Source: Candidatus Binataceae bacterium | Lineage (GTDB): Bacteria; Desulfobacterota; Binatia; Binatales; Binataceae | Direction of reading: 5' to 3' | NCBI GenBank assembly: GCA_036495685.1 | Contig: DASXMJ010000114.1 | Coordinates: 1-64,000 of the forward strand | DNA: 64,000 bases | In this document: piece after piece, positions 26,945 through 35,444 of the stretch | How positions within the stretch are numbered: the stretch's first letter is position 1 | Layout of the letters: each line of letters opens with the position of its first letter | Translations under genes and position numbers: made by a program | Notes under the pieces: model-generated | Database searches by the model: none | What the model saw: only the letters and a program-made list of their open reading frames with translations | Told to the model about the DNA's origin: nothing

Positions 26945-28249
26945 ATGTATTATCGCCGCTCGCGCCAATCGCGCCACCTGGCAGAAATCGTCGCGGTCTG
27001 GCTCGTTGCGGCTTTGTGCGCGTCCCGGGTTTCGGCGAGTCCGCGTGAATGGCAGCCCCTCATTTTGAAAGGCAGCCAATTGCCATCGCTGTCGGGTGTC
27101 GACATCGGCCATCTCGAGGTTCTCACCGTCCACAGCGGCAAGGCCGAACCGATTCCGTTTCAGGTGGACGAGATCTCTCATGAGGGCAGCTACGCGCTGC
27201 CCGAGGGACCGGCTGGAATGCCGGGCAATCCTCGGCCCACGTTCTCGCCCGACGACGAGATTGCGTTGATGTTGTCAGATCTTGGTGAAAAGGGCACTGC
27301 GACTACCCAGCTGCCGTCGCAGGCTCTCGAAATCGAGGTCGCTGACCCCTTGGGTGGCTCGCTCCGCTACGCATATGTAGACGTGGCCGGCGCTCCTCGC
27401 CTGAGCAATCGGCGCTATGTCACCTTCGATCCTCGCACCGACACCATCGAGACCGACCACTATCGCGTGGGCTTGACCAATGGACTTCCGACAGACTTCA
27501 TGACGCAGAACGGTCTCGGCGAGCATAGGCCGAACCTGATCGATCGCATGAAAGTACGGCTAACCACGCTGGTTATCGGTTTGATCCGGTTTTCGTTTTC
27601 GGAAGATGACATCCACAGTGAGCTGCTGGCGTGGAAGGTGGGTCCGATTCGGGTGATCCGCAAGCTCAGCCACTCTGTAAATCTGCTCCTGGGGCTTCAT
27701 TCGCCGGTTTTCGAGCGCAATGATTTTTTTTATCGTGATCATCTTGAAAACCCTTTCAGGATGCATTTCTCATGGGCGCCGCGGATTTTTTTCCGTGATA
27801 TCCGCGTCCGTATCGACCTCGATTTCAATGATTTGAGCGGCTATGAACTGCTGTGGTCACAGATGCCAATGCCGCCGCTGAAAATTGGCAACCAGGAGAT
27901 GGAGCAACGGCTCGCAGCGATGGGTTCCGTTCCGATCTCGTGGATCGCAATTCGCGGCGCCGGCCGCACCACGGTGCAGACCCTCGCACCCACGCCTGAT
28001 CTCCCGCTGCTCAGCCGCCAGCTCTATTTCAACGACGCCCCCAACCGGCCGGATCCACCCGAGCATATCCCCGGGGAACATCCCGGAATCGGATACGTAA
28101 TCACCGGATGGGAGAAACTCGAAAGCGGGGTCCACAATTTCGATTCCCTTCTGATCACGACCCGGGCGGACTATAGTCCCGAGGTTCTCATCGAGGAGTT
28201 GCACTCGCCTCCTGTGGTTACCGTGCGACCAAGGGTGGGTACCAAATGA
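26945..28249 (+). CDS. Exported protein of unknown function
   Basis: 434 residues from the ATG at 26945. I chose this start because the signal peptide (LAEIVAVWLVAALCASRVSA) follows it at once; longer frames would put 39 odd residues before it. The mature part is beta-rich (PLILKGSQLPSL, PFQVDEIS, DDEIALML), with an aromatic-rich second half (FFYRDHLENPFRMHF). It has no recognised motif. Its stop overlaps the start of the DUF3047 gene by four bases, so the two probably act together in the periplasm or outer envelope. Confidence 0.7.
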   Translation: MYYRRSRQSRHLAEIVAVWLVAALCASRVSASPREWQPLILKGSQLPSLSGVDIGHLEVLTVHSGKAEPIPFQVDEISHEGSYALPEGPAGMPGNPRPTFSPDDEIALMLSDLGEKGTATTQLPSQALEIEVADPLGGSLRYAYVDVAGAPRLSNRRYVTFDPRTDTIETDHYRVGLTNGLPTDFMTQNGLGEHRPNLIDRMKVRLTTLVIGLIRFSFSEDDIHSELLAWKVGPIRVIRKLSHSVNLLLGLHSPVFERNDFFYRDHLENPFRMHFSWAPRIFFRDIRVRIDLDFNDLSGYELLWSQMPMPPLKIGNQEMEQRLAAMGSVPISWIAIRGAGRTTVQTLAPTPDLPLLSRQLYFNDAPNRPDPPEHIPGEHPGIGYVITGWEKLESGVHNFDSLLITTRADYSPEVLIEELHSPPVVTVRPRVGTK

Positions 28250-28908
28250 AATACTGCCTCGTCGTTACCTTGGCCGTTGCGCTTGCCGCCGCCCCGGCGG
28301 CCAGCCGCGCCCAGTCCCCAGTCGGCGAGGATTTCGAGCATGGAGTCCCACACGGATGGGCCACCGAAGGGCTTGGTCCCCAGCCGGATAAAGGAAGGGT
28401 CGAAGACGATCAGGAAACCGGGGGTAATCACTTCCTGAGAATCTCGACCGATGGTTCCTTCTACTCATTTGGAATCGATACCCCATTCGACCCCGAGCAG
28501 TATCCGGTTCTGACCTGGCGTTGGCGCGTGGAGCGAATGCCACAACGGGCCGATATTTCCACGCGCAATGGCGACGATGCGGCAGCGCGGTTGTTCGTCG
28601 TGTTCCATGATGCTGCCGATCCTTCGATTAAGCGCAAGCTGGAGTATGTTTGGGACACCACCCACGCCCCGGGAACCATCATCCCAGACCCTTATTCACC
28701 CGATACGATGAAAGCGGTGGTGCTAGAGAGCGGATCCGCGAAGCTTGGGCAGTGGATCCCCGAAAAAGTGAACCTGGTGTCCGACTACCAGCGCGCCTTC
28801 GGCACCAAGCCGGGACGAGTGAAGACGATCGCATTTGCCAGCAACAGCGAAGAAACTCACTCGGCGACTGTCGCGGATTTCGACGATCTCCAAATCACCG
28901 AAAAATAA
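28246..28908 (+). CDS. DUF3047 family exported protein
   Basis: 220 residues with an N-terminal signal peptide (LVVTLAVALAAAPAASRA). The family pattern is visible: VLTWRWRVERMP, RLFVVFHD, KLEYVWDTTHAPGT, VVLESGSAKLGQWIPEKVNLVSDYQRAFG and a C-terminal ADFDDLQI strand. The fold suggests a jelly-roll carbohydrate-binding-like domain, but no activity is established. It is translationally coupled to the exported protein upstream. Confidence 0.75.
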   Translation: MKYCLVVTLAVALAAAPAASRAQSPVGEDFEHGVPHGWATEGLGPQPDKGRVEDDQETGGNHFLRISTDGSFYSFGIDTPFDPEQYPVLTWRWRVERMPQRADISTRNGDDAAARLFVVFHDAADPSIKRKLEYVWDTTHAPGTIIPDPYSPDTMKAVVLESGSAKLGQWIPEKVNLVSDYQRAFGTKPGRVKTIAFASNSEETHSATVADFDDLQITEK

Positions 28909-29220
28909 CTCCGCATCTAATCAAGAAGACCGCGCTCTACGCTCGTGGTCCGCGCTGAACTTGCCGCGTCGCTTGAGACCTCTCCGGAGAACACCCGAAT
29001 TTTCCGGAGACCACCCGAAATTTGCCGATGACATTCCCGCGAAAAGAGGACATCGGCTCAAGAACCGTCGCGGAAATATCACTCGCTGACGGATTGGCGG
29101 TAAAGTGCAAAAACTCTCCGCGCGCGCGAGCCGGGTGCAGAATCACGACCGCCGCGACTGCAATCACCATTGCGGCTCGAGAGTCGACCCGGTGCGTGGT
29201 CGCGCCGGTCCGCGCGCTGC
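28909..29220. other. Noncoding gap between convergent genes, with a short tandem repeat
   Basis: It contains two adjacent ~20-bp copies, TCCGGAGA(A/C)CACCCGAA followed by T-runs, at 28983-29002 and 29003-29023. I see no gene. The sequence separates the DUF3047 gene from the end of the ABC permease gene; no strong terminator hairpin was found. Confidence 0.5.
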
Positions 29221-30936
29221 CTACGGCGCGAACCGTCGGCGGCTGATCGCGATCCCGACAATCATGTAGAGGAAACCGAACCCAAGGTTGACGGCGCTCG
29301 GCACCAAAGCGCTCGATGCCGAAAGACCTCGAATCATCAGATCGTTGAATGCGCGCATCGCCCAGGTCGTTGGCACGGCCAGCGCCGCCCTCTGCATCCA
29401 CTGCGGTTCGAAATCTATCGGCCACCAGCATCCCCCGACCGCGGCCATTGTCATGATCACGATCGCGCCGACCGGAAGAACTGCATCGCGCGTGCGTCCG
29501 ACCCCCGCGACCACCAGGCCGAAGGCCGCGCCGGCAAACGCGATCGCGGCGGAAGGAACCACCAGGGCCAAGGGGGCGCGTCCCAGCGAGATTCCGAAAA
29601 AGACCCAGCCCGCGGCAAACAGTACGGCCATCTGCACAAACCCGATCATGAACCGGGCAAGCAATTTCCCGGCAAAGGTAGCACCCAGCGGAGCAGCAGC
29701 TGCGCGCAAACGGTCGAGGGTTCCCCAATCGCGCTCGTCGATGAGCGCTAGAGACACGCCCATAAGCATGCCGATCAGCAAGAAGGTTACCGCAAACCCC
29801 GGCACCTGTAGGTCGAACGCGTTGAACCCACTCAAGGGGCTAACCTCTACTCCGCTGGAATTCTCCTCCGCGAAACCAATCGTGCCGGGAACGGTCGCGG
29901 AAACCTTGGTCGCCTGTGTAGGAACTGCCGGAATCGCGGGCAACGGCGGAAACGCCATCCCCGGGATGTGAACGTTTAAGTCCGGCGTGGCGATTGATTT
30001 CTCCAGGCGAGCGCGAAGCGCCTCGAAGTTGGGAGCGGTAGGTTCGGAGTTGCCGATGGTCAGCAGATCGCTCGGGGGCTCCGGAAACGCCGGCGGCGCG
30101 GGAATACTGGACGCGCGCGAGCCCGCCAACTGCTGGAGATCCGCCAACCATTTTTCAAATGCGACCCGCGTCGTCCTGAGACGCTCCAGATAGTCACGGG
30201 TCTGGCCGAGCAACGCGCGCTGCGACGCGACCTGTGACTGCGCCTGTGAGGAGAGTTCGGTGATCGCGTTGTTTACCGCCTTCTCGGTCTGGGCGCGGGC
30301 GCTGGCCACCGCCGTCTCCAATTGCTGGCGTACCTGCGCGTCAAGTTCTGCGCGCGAATGCTGCGCAGTTCGAGCGAACTGCGCGATGGCCGCGCGCGCC
30401 TCGTCGGCACCATGATTGGCGTCCGCGATCTCCCGCTCCAGACGGTCTCTCGCCTCGGCAAGCGCCTGGCGCGCCCGATCGTTGGCCGTCTGGTTGATGC
30501 GCCTGCCCAACTCGGCTAGCTCGAGTTCGACGCTAACGGTCTCAAGGTAGCGGACGGGATCTGCGTACACGATAAGCCGAACGGATGCGCCGCGTTCAAA
30601 TGCAGCGCTGGTGCCTGCCGGGATTACGATCGCAACGATTGCCTGTTTGTGTTCACGGACCATCGCCCTGGCCAGATCGCGATTGTCTACGTGCAGGACC
30701 GCGATTGAACCTTTGCTGTGCAACGCATCGATGATGGCGCGCGAAATTTCGCCGTCATCTTCGTTGACCACCGCGACCGCGTATGATGAGGAACCCCCTC
30801 CGTACACGCGGGACAGCGAGAAACCGGCGGCAGCGATTACCGCGATAGGCGCAACGATGAGCATGAACAGCCCTACCGGATCGCGCCTAAGCAGGCGGAA
30901 TTCCTTGCCGATCGCGAGCAGGACCGCGCGAATCAT
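29221..30936 (-). CDS. ABC-2 type transporter permease with long periplasmic coiled coil
   Basis: 571 residues. One membrane helix at the N-terminus (VGLFMLIVAPIAVIAAAGF) is followed by a ~330-residue extracytoplasmic region. This has an initial alpha/beta part (YAVAVVNEDDGEISRAII, as in YhgE/Pip and ABC-2 exporters) and a coiled coil (about 160-290). Five or six helices close the protein, with LIDERDWGTLDRLRAAAAP in the conserved ABC-2 loop. It should export a lipid, drug or polysaccharide with an ATPase partner. None is adjacent; a same-strand ATPase is 3 kb away at 33948. Confidence 0.8.
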   Translation of the reverse strand: MIRAVLLAIGKEFRLLRRDPVGLFMLIVAPIAVIAAAGFSLSRVYGGGSSSYAVAVVNEDDGEISRAIIDALHSKGSIAVLHVDNRDLARAMVREHKQAIVAIVIPAGTSAAFERGASVRLIVYADPVRYLETVSVELELAELGRRINQTANDRARQALAEARDRLEREIADANHGADEARAAIAQFARTAQHSRAELDAQVRQQLETAVASARAQTEKAVNNAITELSSQAQSQVASQRALLGQTRDYLERLRTTRVAFEKWLADLQQLAGSRASSIPAPPAFPEPPSDLLTIGNSEPTAPNFEALRARLEKSIATPDLNVHIPGMAFPPLPAIPAVPTQATKVSATVPGTIGFAEENSSGVEVSPLSGFNAFDLQVPGFAVTFLLIGMLMGVSLALIDERDWGTLDRLRAAAAPLGATFAGKLLARFMIGFVQMAVLFAAGWVFFGISLGRAPLALVVPSAAIAFAGAAFGLVVAGVGRTRDAVLPVGAIVIMTMAAVGGCWWPIDFEPQWMQRAALAVPTTWAMRAFNDLMIRGLSASSALVPSAVNLGFGFLYMIVGIAISRRRFAP

Positions 30937-31217
30937 GGCAGTCCGATTAACACGAATGTCGCCCGCAAGGAACGCCGCCCTGGTGACGACGCCTCCGCGG
31001 GTCTAGGTACCCCATGCTGAGTCTTCCACACCCTATGGGCCGCGTCAGGACCGAGAAAATTAACAATTGCGCCGCTCATCCGACCGCGGTAAGTATTCGT
31101 GCCGCAACGACCTGATTACGCTGCAAGTGGTTGGTTAACGGATCTTGTTACCCATGGCTGGGAGCTAAGCACCTTGCTCGAGCCCGCAACCAACGAACCG
31201 ACGGCTAGCTACAAAGG

Positions 31218-32681
31218 ATGAACCAGTCATCGGCGCCCCGTCCCCCTCTCACCCTGGGCACCAACCTTCTCTATGGGGTCGGCTCGGTGGCCTTCGGAGT
31301 CCACATCGCCGCGCTGAGTTCCCTGTTGATGCTGTTCTTCAACCAGGTGGTGGGCCTACCGGCGGCCTGGGTAGGAGCGGCTATGATGGTTACGCTGATG
31401 TTCGATGCAATCTGCGATCCGCTGATCGGCGAATGGTCAGATCACTCGCGGTCACGATGGGGTCGGCGCCATCCCTTCATGTATGCCTCTGCGGTTCCGA
31501 TCGCCTTCGCGTTTTACTTTCTCTGGAACCCGCCGCACGGATGGTCCAATCAGAGCCTGTTCGTCTATCTTGTTGCGCTGCTGGTCACGGTTCGACTGTT
31601 CTTGAGTCTCTACGAGATTCCGAGCATCGCCCTGGCTCCGGAGCTGACCCTCGACTATGACCAGCGTACCGGTTTGATGAGCTCGCGGTTTTTTTTCGGC
31701 ACATTGGGCGGAGCCGCGATGGGGGTGCTCGCCCTACAGGTATTTCTACGCAAGGACGCGACCCATCCCCTGGGGCTGATGAATCGCGCCGGCTACAGCC
31801 AATACGCCCTGGTCGGCGGCCTCTTGATGTTCGCGTCGATCATGATTTCGTCCCTCGGCACTCATAAGTTCATCGCCAGCTTCGTTTATGAGCCAAAACG
31901 CGGGCAGAGCTGGGCCGAGCGGTGGCGCGAGCTACGCGGTACCCTAACCAATCGATCGTTTCTTGCCTTGATGGCATCCGGGGTATTTGGCGCGATTTCA
32001 CTGGGGCTGAGCACCACGCTGGAACTGTACGTGGGCAACTACTATTGGGAGCTAACTCCTGCGCAGATGTCGTACTTCCCAATGATCTCCACGCTTTCCG
32101 CATTCGTTGGCGTAGTCCTGGCTCCGGGCATCTCAAAACGCTTCGGTAAAAAGCCTTCGATGATCGGCCTATTCGTCTGTTCAACCTTTACTGCGAGCGG
32201 ACCAATCTCGCTCCGCCTGCTCGGAATGATGCCCGCGAACCACACTTCGACGCTTTTGACGATTTTGCTGGCAAGCTATTTCCTGACCGCGGCCCTTGGG
32301 CTCACCGGATTCATCATCATCAGCTCGATGATGGCCGACGTAGTCGAAGACGTCGCGGTTGTCACAGGCCAGCGCTCGGAAGGATTGCTGTTTGCAGCCA
32401 ATGGCCTGTTGAACAAGTCCATCAACGGCATCGGTGTGTTCTTGTCAGGCTTGCTGCTCGCGGTCGTGCACTTTCCGCAACACGCCGTCCAGGGCCAAGT
32501 GGCGCCTGCAATTTTGAGAAATTTCGCGCTGATCTACGCGCCGGTAATTGCCACCTGCAGCCTGATTTCGATTGCGCTGCTGCTATTTTACGATATCGAT
32601 CGTTTCACTCACGAGATGAACGTCGAGCGTCTCGAGGAGGTTGGAATCGAATCTGTTGCGAAAGCGGCGAGCGCGCGGTGA
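31218..32681 (+). CDS. MFS transporter of the glycoside-pentoside-hexuronide:cation type
   Basis: 487 residues with about 12 membrane helices. The GPH marks are present: FDAICDPLIGEWSDHSRSRWGRRHPFMYA, including the Asp residues of helix II (cation site in MelB) and the RxGRR loop, and PSIALAPELTLDYDQRTGLM after helix IV. Transport of a sugar or other glycoside with a cation is expected from family; the substrate is unknown. It stands alone, facing away from its neighbours. Confidence 0.85.
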   Translation: MNQSSAPRPPLTLGTNLLYGVGSVAFGVHIAALSSLLMLFFNQVVGLPAAWVGAAMMVTLMFDAICDPLIGEWSDHSRSRWGRRHPFMYASAVPIAFAFYFLWNPPHGWSNQSLFVYLVALLVTVRLFLSLYEIPSIALAPELTLDYDQRTGLMSSRFFFGTLGGAAMGVLALQVFLRKDATHPLGLMNRAGYSQYALVGGLLMFASIMISSLGTHKFIASFVYEPKRGQSWAERWRELRGTLTNRSFLALMASGVFGAISLGLSTTLELYVGNYYWELTPAQMSYFPMISTLSAFVGVVLAPGISKRFGKKPSMIGLFVCSTFTASGPISLRLLGMMPANHTSTLLTILLASYFLTAALGLTGFIIISSMMADVVEDVAVVTGQRSEGLLFAANGLLNKSINGIGVFLSGLLLAVVHFPQHAVQGQVAPAILRNFALIYAPVIATCSLISIALLLFYDIDRFTHEMNVERLEEVGIESVAKAASAR

Positions 32682-32701
32682 GCCTTTCCGGGGAGAAAGT
32701 C

Positions 32702-33064
32702 TCAGTGGCAGATATGGTTTATCTTTCGGACCAAAGTGCCGGCATCCACTGGCTTGCGAAAAAGTGCGACAGCCTTCAATTGGGATAGCTGGCTTTCCGA
32801 GGCCAAACTCGCTGTCACCACGATAACCGGCACCGCCGCGAGTTGCGGGTCGTCCAGTTGGGCTTTCCGAAATTGCCACCCGTTCATCACCGGCATCATC
32901 AAATCCAGCAAGATGACATCCGGTAGGGTGTCGGCGCGGCGCAGCGCTTCGAGAGCTCTTTGGCCGTCAGAGGCGAGCGCGACGGCAAAGCCCTGGTAGG
33001 CAAGCAGCTCGGACATAGCTTCGCCGGCATCGGAATCATCGTCTACTATGAGAATCCCAACCAT
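32702..33064 (-). CDS. Stand-alone response regulator receiver
   Basis: About 120 residues comprising only a CheY-like receiver. ILIVDDDSD carries the acidic pair, LLDLMMPVMNGW the phospho-acceptor Asp, VIVVTAS the switch Thr and FRKPVD the conserved Lys. I used the ATG at 33064, since residues upstream do not belong to the domain. No kinase or output domain is adjacent, so the partner is unknown. It ends just behind the convergent MFS gene. Confidence 0.88.
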   Translation of the reverse strand: MVGILIVDDDSDAGEAMSELLAYQGFAVALASDGQRALEALRRADTLPDVILLDLMMPVMNGWQFRKAQLDDPQLAAVPVIVVTASLASESQLSQLKAVALFRKPVDAGTLVRKINHICH

Positions 33065-33272
33065 GTGGCCCCTACTTGAAGATTTGTCAGCTTGATCAAG
33101 GCTCTGCAAGTAAGAATTTAGTAATTCGCACCTAAGGGACGACAGCTAAAGAGAATACCTTAGGCGTGATCCGCCATGATGTTGAAACTCGTTTTTTAAA
33201 CCAGTGCGTCGCTTCCTGTTAGGCCAAATTGAGTCGCGTGGGTTCTTGAAACGCGATCTGCAGCGCTGCGGT

Positions 33273-33932
33273 TCAGACCACGGTTGCTCCCAATCCGCGA
33301 ATAAGCGCGAGAGCTTGTAGCGAATCGATAGTCAATCCCGGAAATTGACTAGGTTCTATTCTGGCGCCATCCAGCGTCGAATCTCGAAGATCCAGGGAAC
33401 CCAGTTTGGCATGTTCGAAGTCCGCGTTTCGTAAGTCACAGTGGATGAACGCGGCGCGGTCTAATGTCGTGCGACGAAAGTCCGCGTCAGTCAGCAAGCA
33501 ATTTTCGAATCGCACATTGGTCCACTTGGAACCTTCGCAACGCAGAAACTCAGCCTTGCAGTCCTTGAAGAGGACATCGGAACCGTTTGCGTTAATCAGC
33601 GAGATTCCGGTCAGGCGGCAGCCGAGAAACTCAATCCGTCGAAGATGTGCGTTGTCCCACTCGGCGTTGCTTGCATTACATTTCTCCAGGCGCGAATCGA
33701 GGAGCCGCAACCGGCGGAGCACGGAACCTTCGAACGCTGCGCGACGGAATTCGCAGGTGTCAAAGACCACTCCGCTCGCGCGCGTGTTCGGTAGGCTTGC
33801 ATCGCGCAGCGTCGAGCGCTCGCAGCGCAGTTCGTCATCGAGATACGAAAGCGAGGCTTCCTGCAGCGTGATTCCCTCGAGCACCGGGCCCCCCACCGAA
33901 CCTGAGCGTTTGAACTGGTTCTTCGGAGTCAC
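33273..33932 (-). CDS. Pentapeptide repeat protein
   Basis: 219 residues dominated by A(D/N)LxX-type pentapeptides, e.g. DADFRRTTLDRAAFIHCDLRNADFEHA, SLDLRDSTLDGA and CDLRNADF. These build a right-handed quadrilateral beta-helix. Residues 30-150 carry more divergent repeats with Cys and Ser. Functions in the family vary (gyrase mimicry, scaffolding) and none can be assigned. It starts 16 bases after the stop of the ABC ATPase gene and may be in one transcript with it. Confidence 0.8.
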   Translation of the reverse strand: MTPKNQFKRSGSVGGPVLEGITLQEASLSYLDDELRCERSTLRDASLPNTRASGVVFDTCEFRRAAFEGSVLRRLRLLDSRLEKCNASNAEWDNAHLRRIEFLGCRLTGISLINANGSDVLFKDCKAEFLRCEGSKWTNVRFENCLLTDADFRRTTLDRAAFIHCDLRNADFEHAKLGSLDLRDSTLDGARIEPSQFPGLTIDSLQALALIRGLGATVV

Positions 33933-33947
33933 GGCGCCTGGGTAGCC

Positions 33948-34919
33948 TCAGGGGACGTCGCGCAAGGCGCGGCCGGTCAGGGCCAGAAACGCATCCTGCA
34001 AATTCGGCCGATGGAGGTAGAATTCGACCACCTGGCCGCCGTCGCGCTCGGCCATCCGCAATATCTCCGGCGCCTGGTCGACGCGGACTAGCGCGAGGGA
34101 AACCTTGGCGCCGTTGTCGCCTTGGCGTGTAAGTTCTCGCACCCCCTCGACGCCGTGCGCCCATCCAGGTGGGAGCGGATTTGCGGTGGTCACTTCGATT
34201 CGCGGTTCCGTTCCGGCCAGAGCGATTAGCGCGGCACTCGCACCTTCTGCGACGACTCTGCCGCGATCGATTAAGATGATCCGGTCGGCAAGGCGCTCGA
34301 CCTCTTCCATGTAATGCGTGCTATAGAGGATCGCCTCACCTCGTTCGCGTGCGCGCTCGACGATCGAGAAAATTCGTCCACGAGATTGCGGGTCGACTCC
34401 CACGGTCGGCTCATCGAGCAGCAATGCGCACGGTTGATGCATCATGCCGCATGCCAGATTGAGCCGCCGCTTCATTCCACCCGAGAACCCGCCGACCGGC
34501 TCGTGAGAGCGATCCGCCAGTCCCACCTCGTCCAGAAGCTCAGTGGCACGCCCTACAGCAACATCCCCGCTCAAACCCTGCATCCGTCCGAAGAAAAGCA
34601 GATTTTCGCGCGCCGTAAGGGTGGGATACAGCGCGATGGACTGCGGCACCAGGCCGAGTTTGCCCCGCGCCAACGGCGACGAACCATTCATGGTAATGCC
34701 ACCAATTCGGACATCGCCCGAATCCGGCGGAATCACGCCCGAGAGGATTGACAGCGTGGTGGTTTTCCCCGCGCCGTTGGGTCCCAGCAGACCCACGACT
34801 TCGCCCGCGGAAACCTTGAGCGACACGCCGTCCAGCGCTACTCGGTCGCCGTAATGTTTATGAAGCTTTTCCGCCTCGATTCGCGGGTTCATCTCGGGTC
34901 GCGCGCGGGCGGGGGTCAT
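33948..34919 (-). CDS. ABC transporter ATP-binding protein
   Basis: 323 residues. Walker A GPNGAGKTT, signature SGGMKRRLNLA, Walker B ALLLDEPTVGVDP and the H-loop STHYMEE are all intact, followed by a C-terminal ~90-residue extension (DRIILIDRGRVVAEG...GWAHGVEGVREL). This is the DrrA/NatA/CcmA-like type that works with ABC-2 permeases. No permease gene follows directly; the nearest same-strand candidate is 29221-30936. It overlaps the VOC gene by four bases. Confidence 0.92.
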   Translation of the reverse strand: MTPARARPEMNPRIEAEKLHKHYGDRVALDGVSLKVSAGEVVGLLGPNGAGKTTTLSILSGVIPPDSGDVRIGGITMNGSSPLARGKLGLVPQSIALYPTLTARENLLFFGRMQGLSGDVAVGRATELLDEVGLADRSHEPVGGFSGGMKRRLNLACGMMHQPCALLLDEPTVGVDPQSRGRIFSIVERARERGEAILYSTHYMEEVERLADRIILIDRGRVVAEGASAALIALAGTEPRIEVTTANPLPPGWAHGVEGVRELTRQGDNGAKVSLALVRVDQAPEILRMAERDGGQVVEFYLHRPNLQDAFLALTGRALRDVP

Positions 34920-35308
34920 GTGCGCTCGCGATAGGTCACTACCTCAAGCAGGTTACCATCCACATCCAGAAAATACAGGCAGTCGTGATCGCCCCAATCG
35001 ATGGGGCGGGCGGTTTCCACGCCGGCCGCAGTGAGGCGATCGCGCGCCAGGGAAAAATCGGCATAGCTGACGCGGAAGGCGTGATGACCTTTCCCTAGCG
35101 GACTGGCGATTCTTGCTGCACGCTCCGCGGGCGCGAGCGGCGCACGCGAGACTGCGAACAGCGCAAGGTTCTGACCGCCGCAGTCGAGCAAGACCTGATC
35201 GCCCATCCGGGTAACCACACTGAGCCCGAGCACTTCGGTGTAAAAGCGCTCGGCACGCACGAGGTCAGTGACTTCGAGACCGAAATGATCGAGCCGCTGG
35301 AGCTTCAT
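34916..35308 (-). CDS. VOC/glyoxalase-fold protein
   Basis: 130 residues with the vicinal-oxygen-chelate pattern. LDHFGLEVTDLVRAERFYTEVLG begins the first beta-alpha-beta unit and carries a metal His; GHHAFRVSYADF begins the second module; the end is YFLDVDGNLLEVVTY, with the metal Glu. It may be a glyoxalase, dioxygenase or drug-binding protein; the substrate cannot be read. It is translationally coupled to the ABC ATPase, so export or resistance is possible. Confidence 0.82.
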   Translation of the reverse strand: MKLQRLDHFGLEVTDLVRAERFYTEVLGLSVVTRMGDQVLLDCGGQNLALFAVSRAPLAPAERAARIASPLGKGHHAFRVSYADFSLARDRLTAAGVETARPIDWGDHDCLYFLDVDGNLLEVVTYRERT

Positions 35309-35444
35309 ATGGGGAGTTAGTCTGAATTTTAGACCTGGGATCGCGATGAATCGCGGCAGCCCCGCTTACCGCTTCATAGGGAGCCCGTTTTTCCTGCCCG
35401 TTCGGACAACCCTCGAGTCCGGCCTCGGTTGAAAAAGGCCCCGC

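Noticed and set aside
28937-29728. 263-codon minus-strand frame overlapping the ABC permease
   Set aside because: A different frame of the same DNA; the permease frame carries membrane helices, this one only Arg/Gly/Ser-rich composition.
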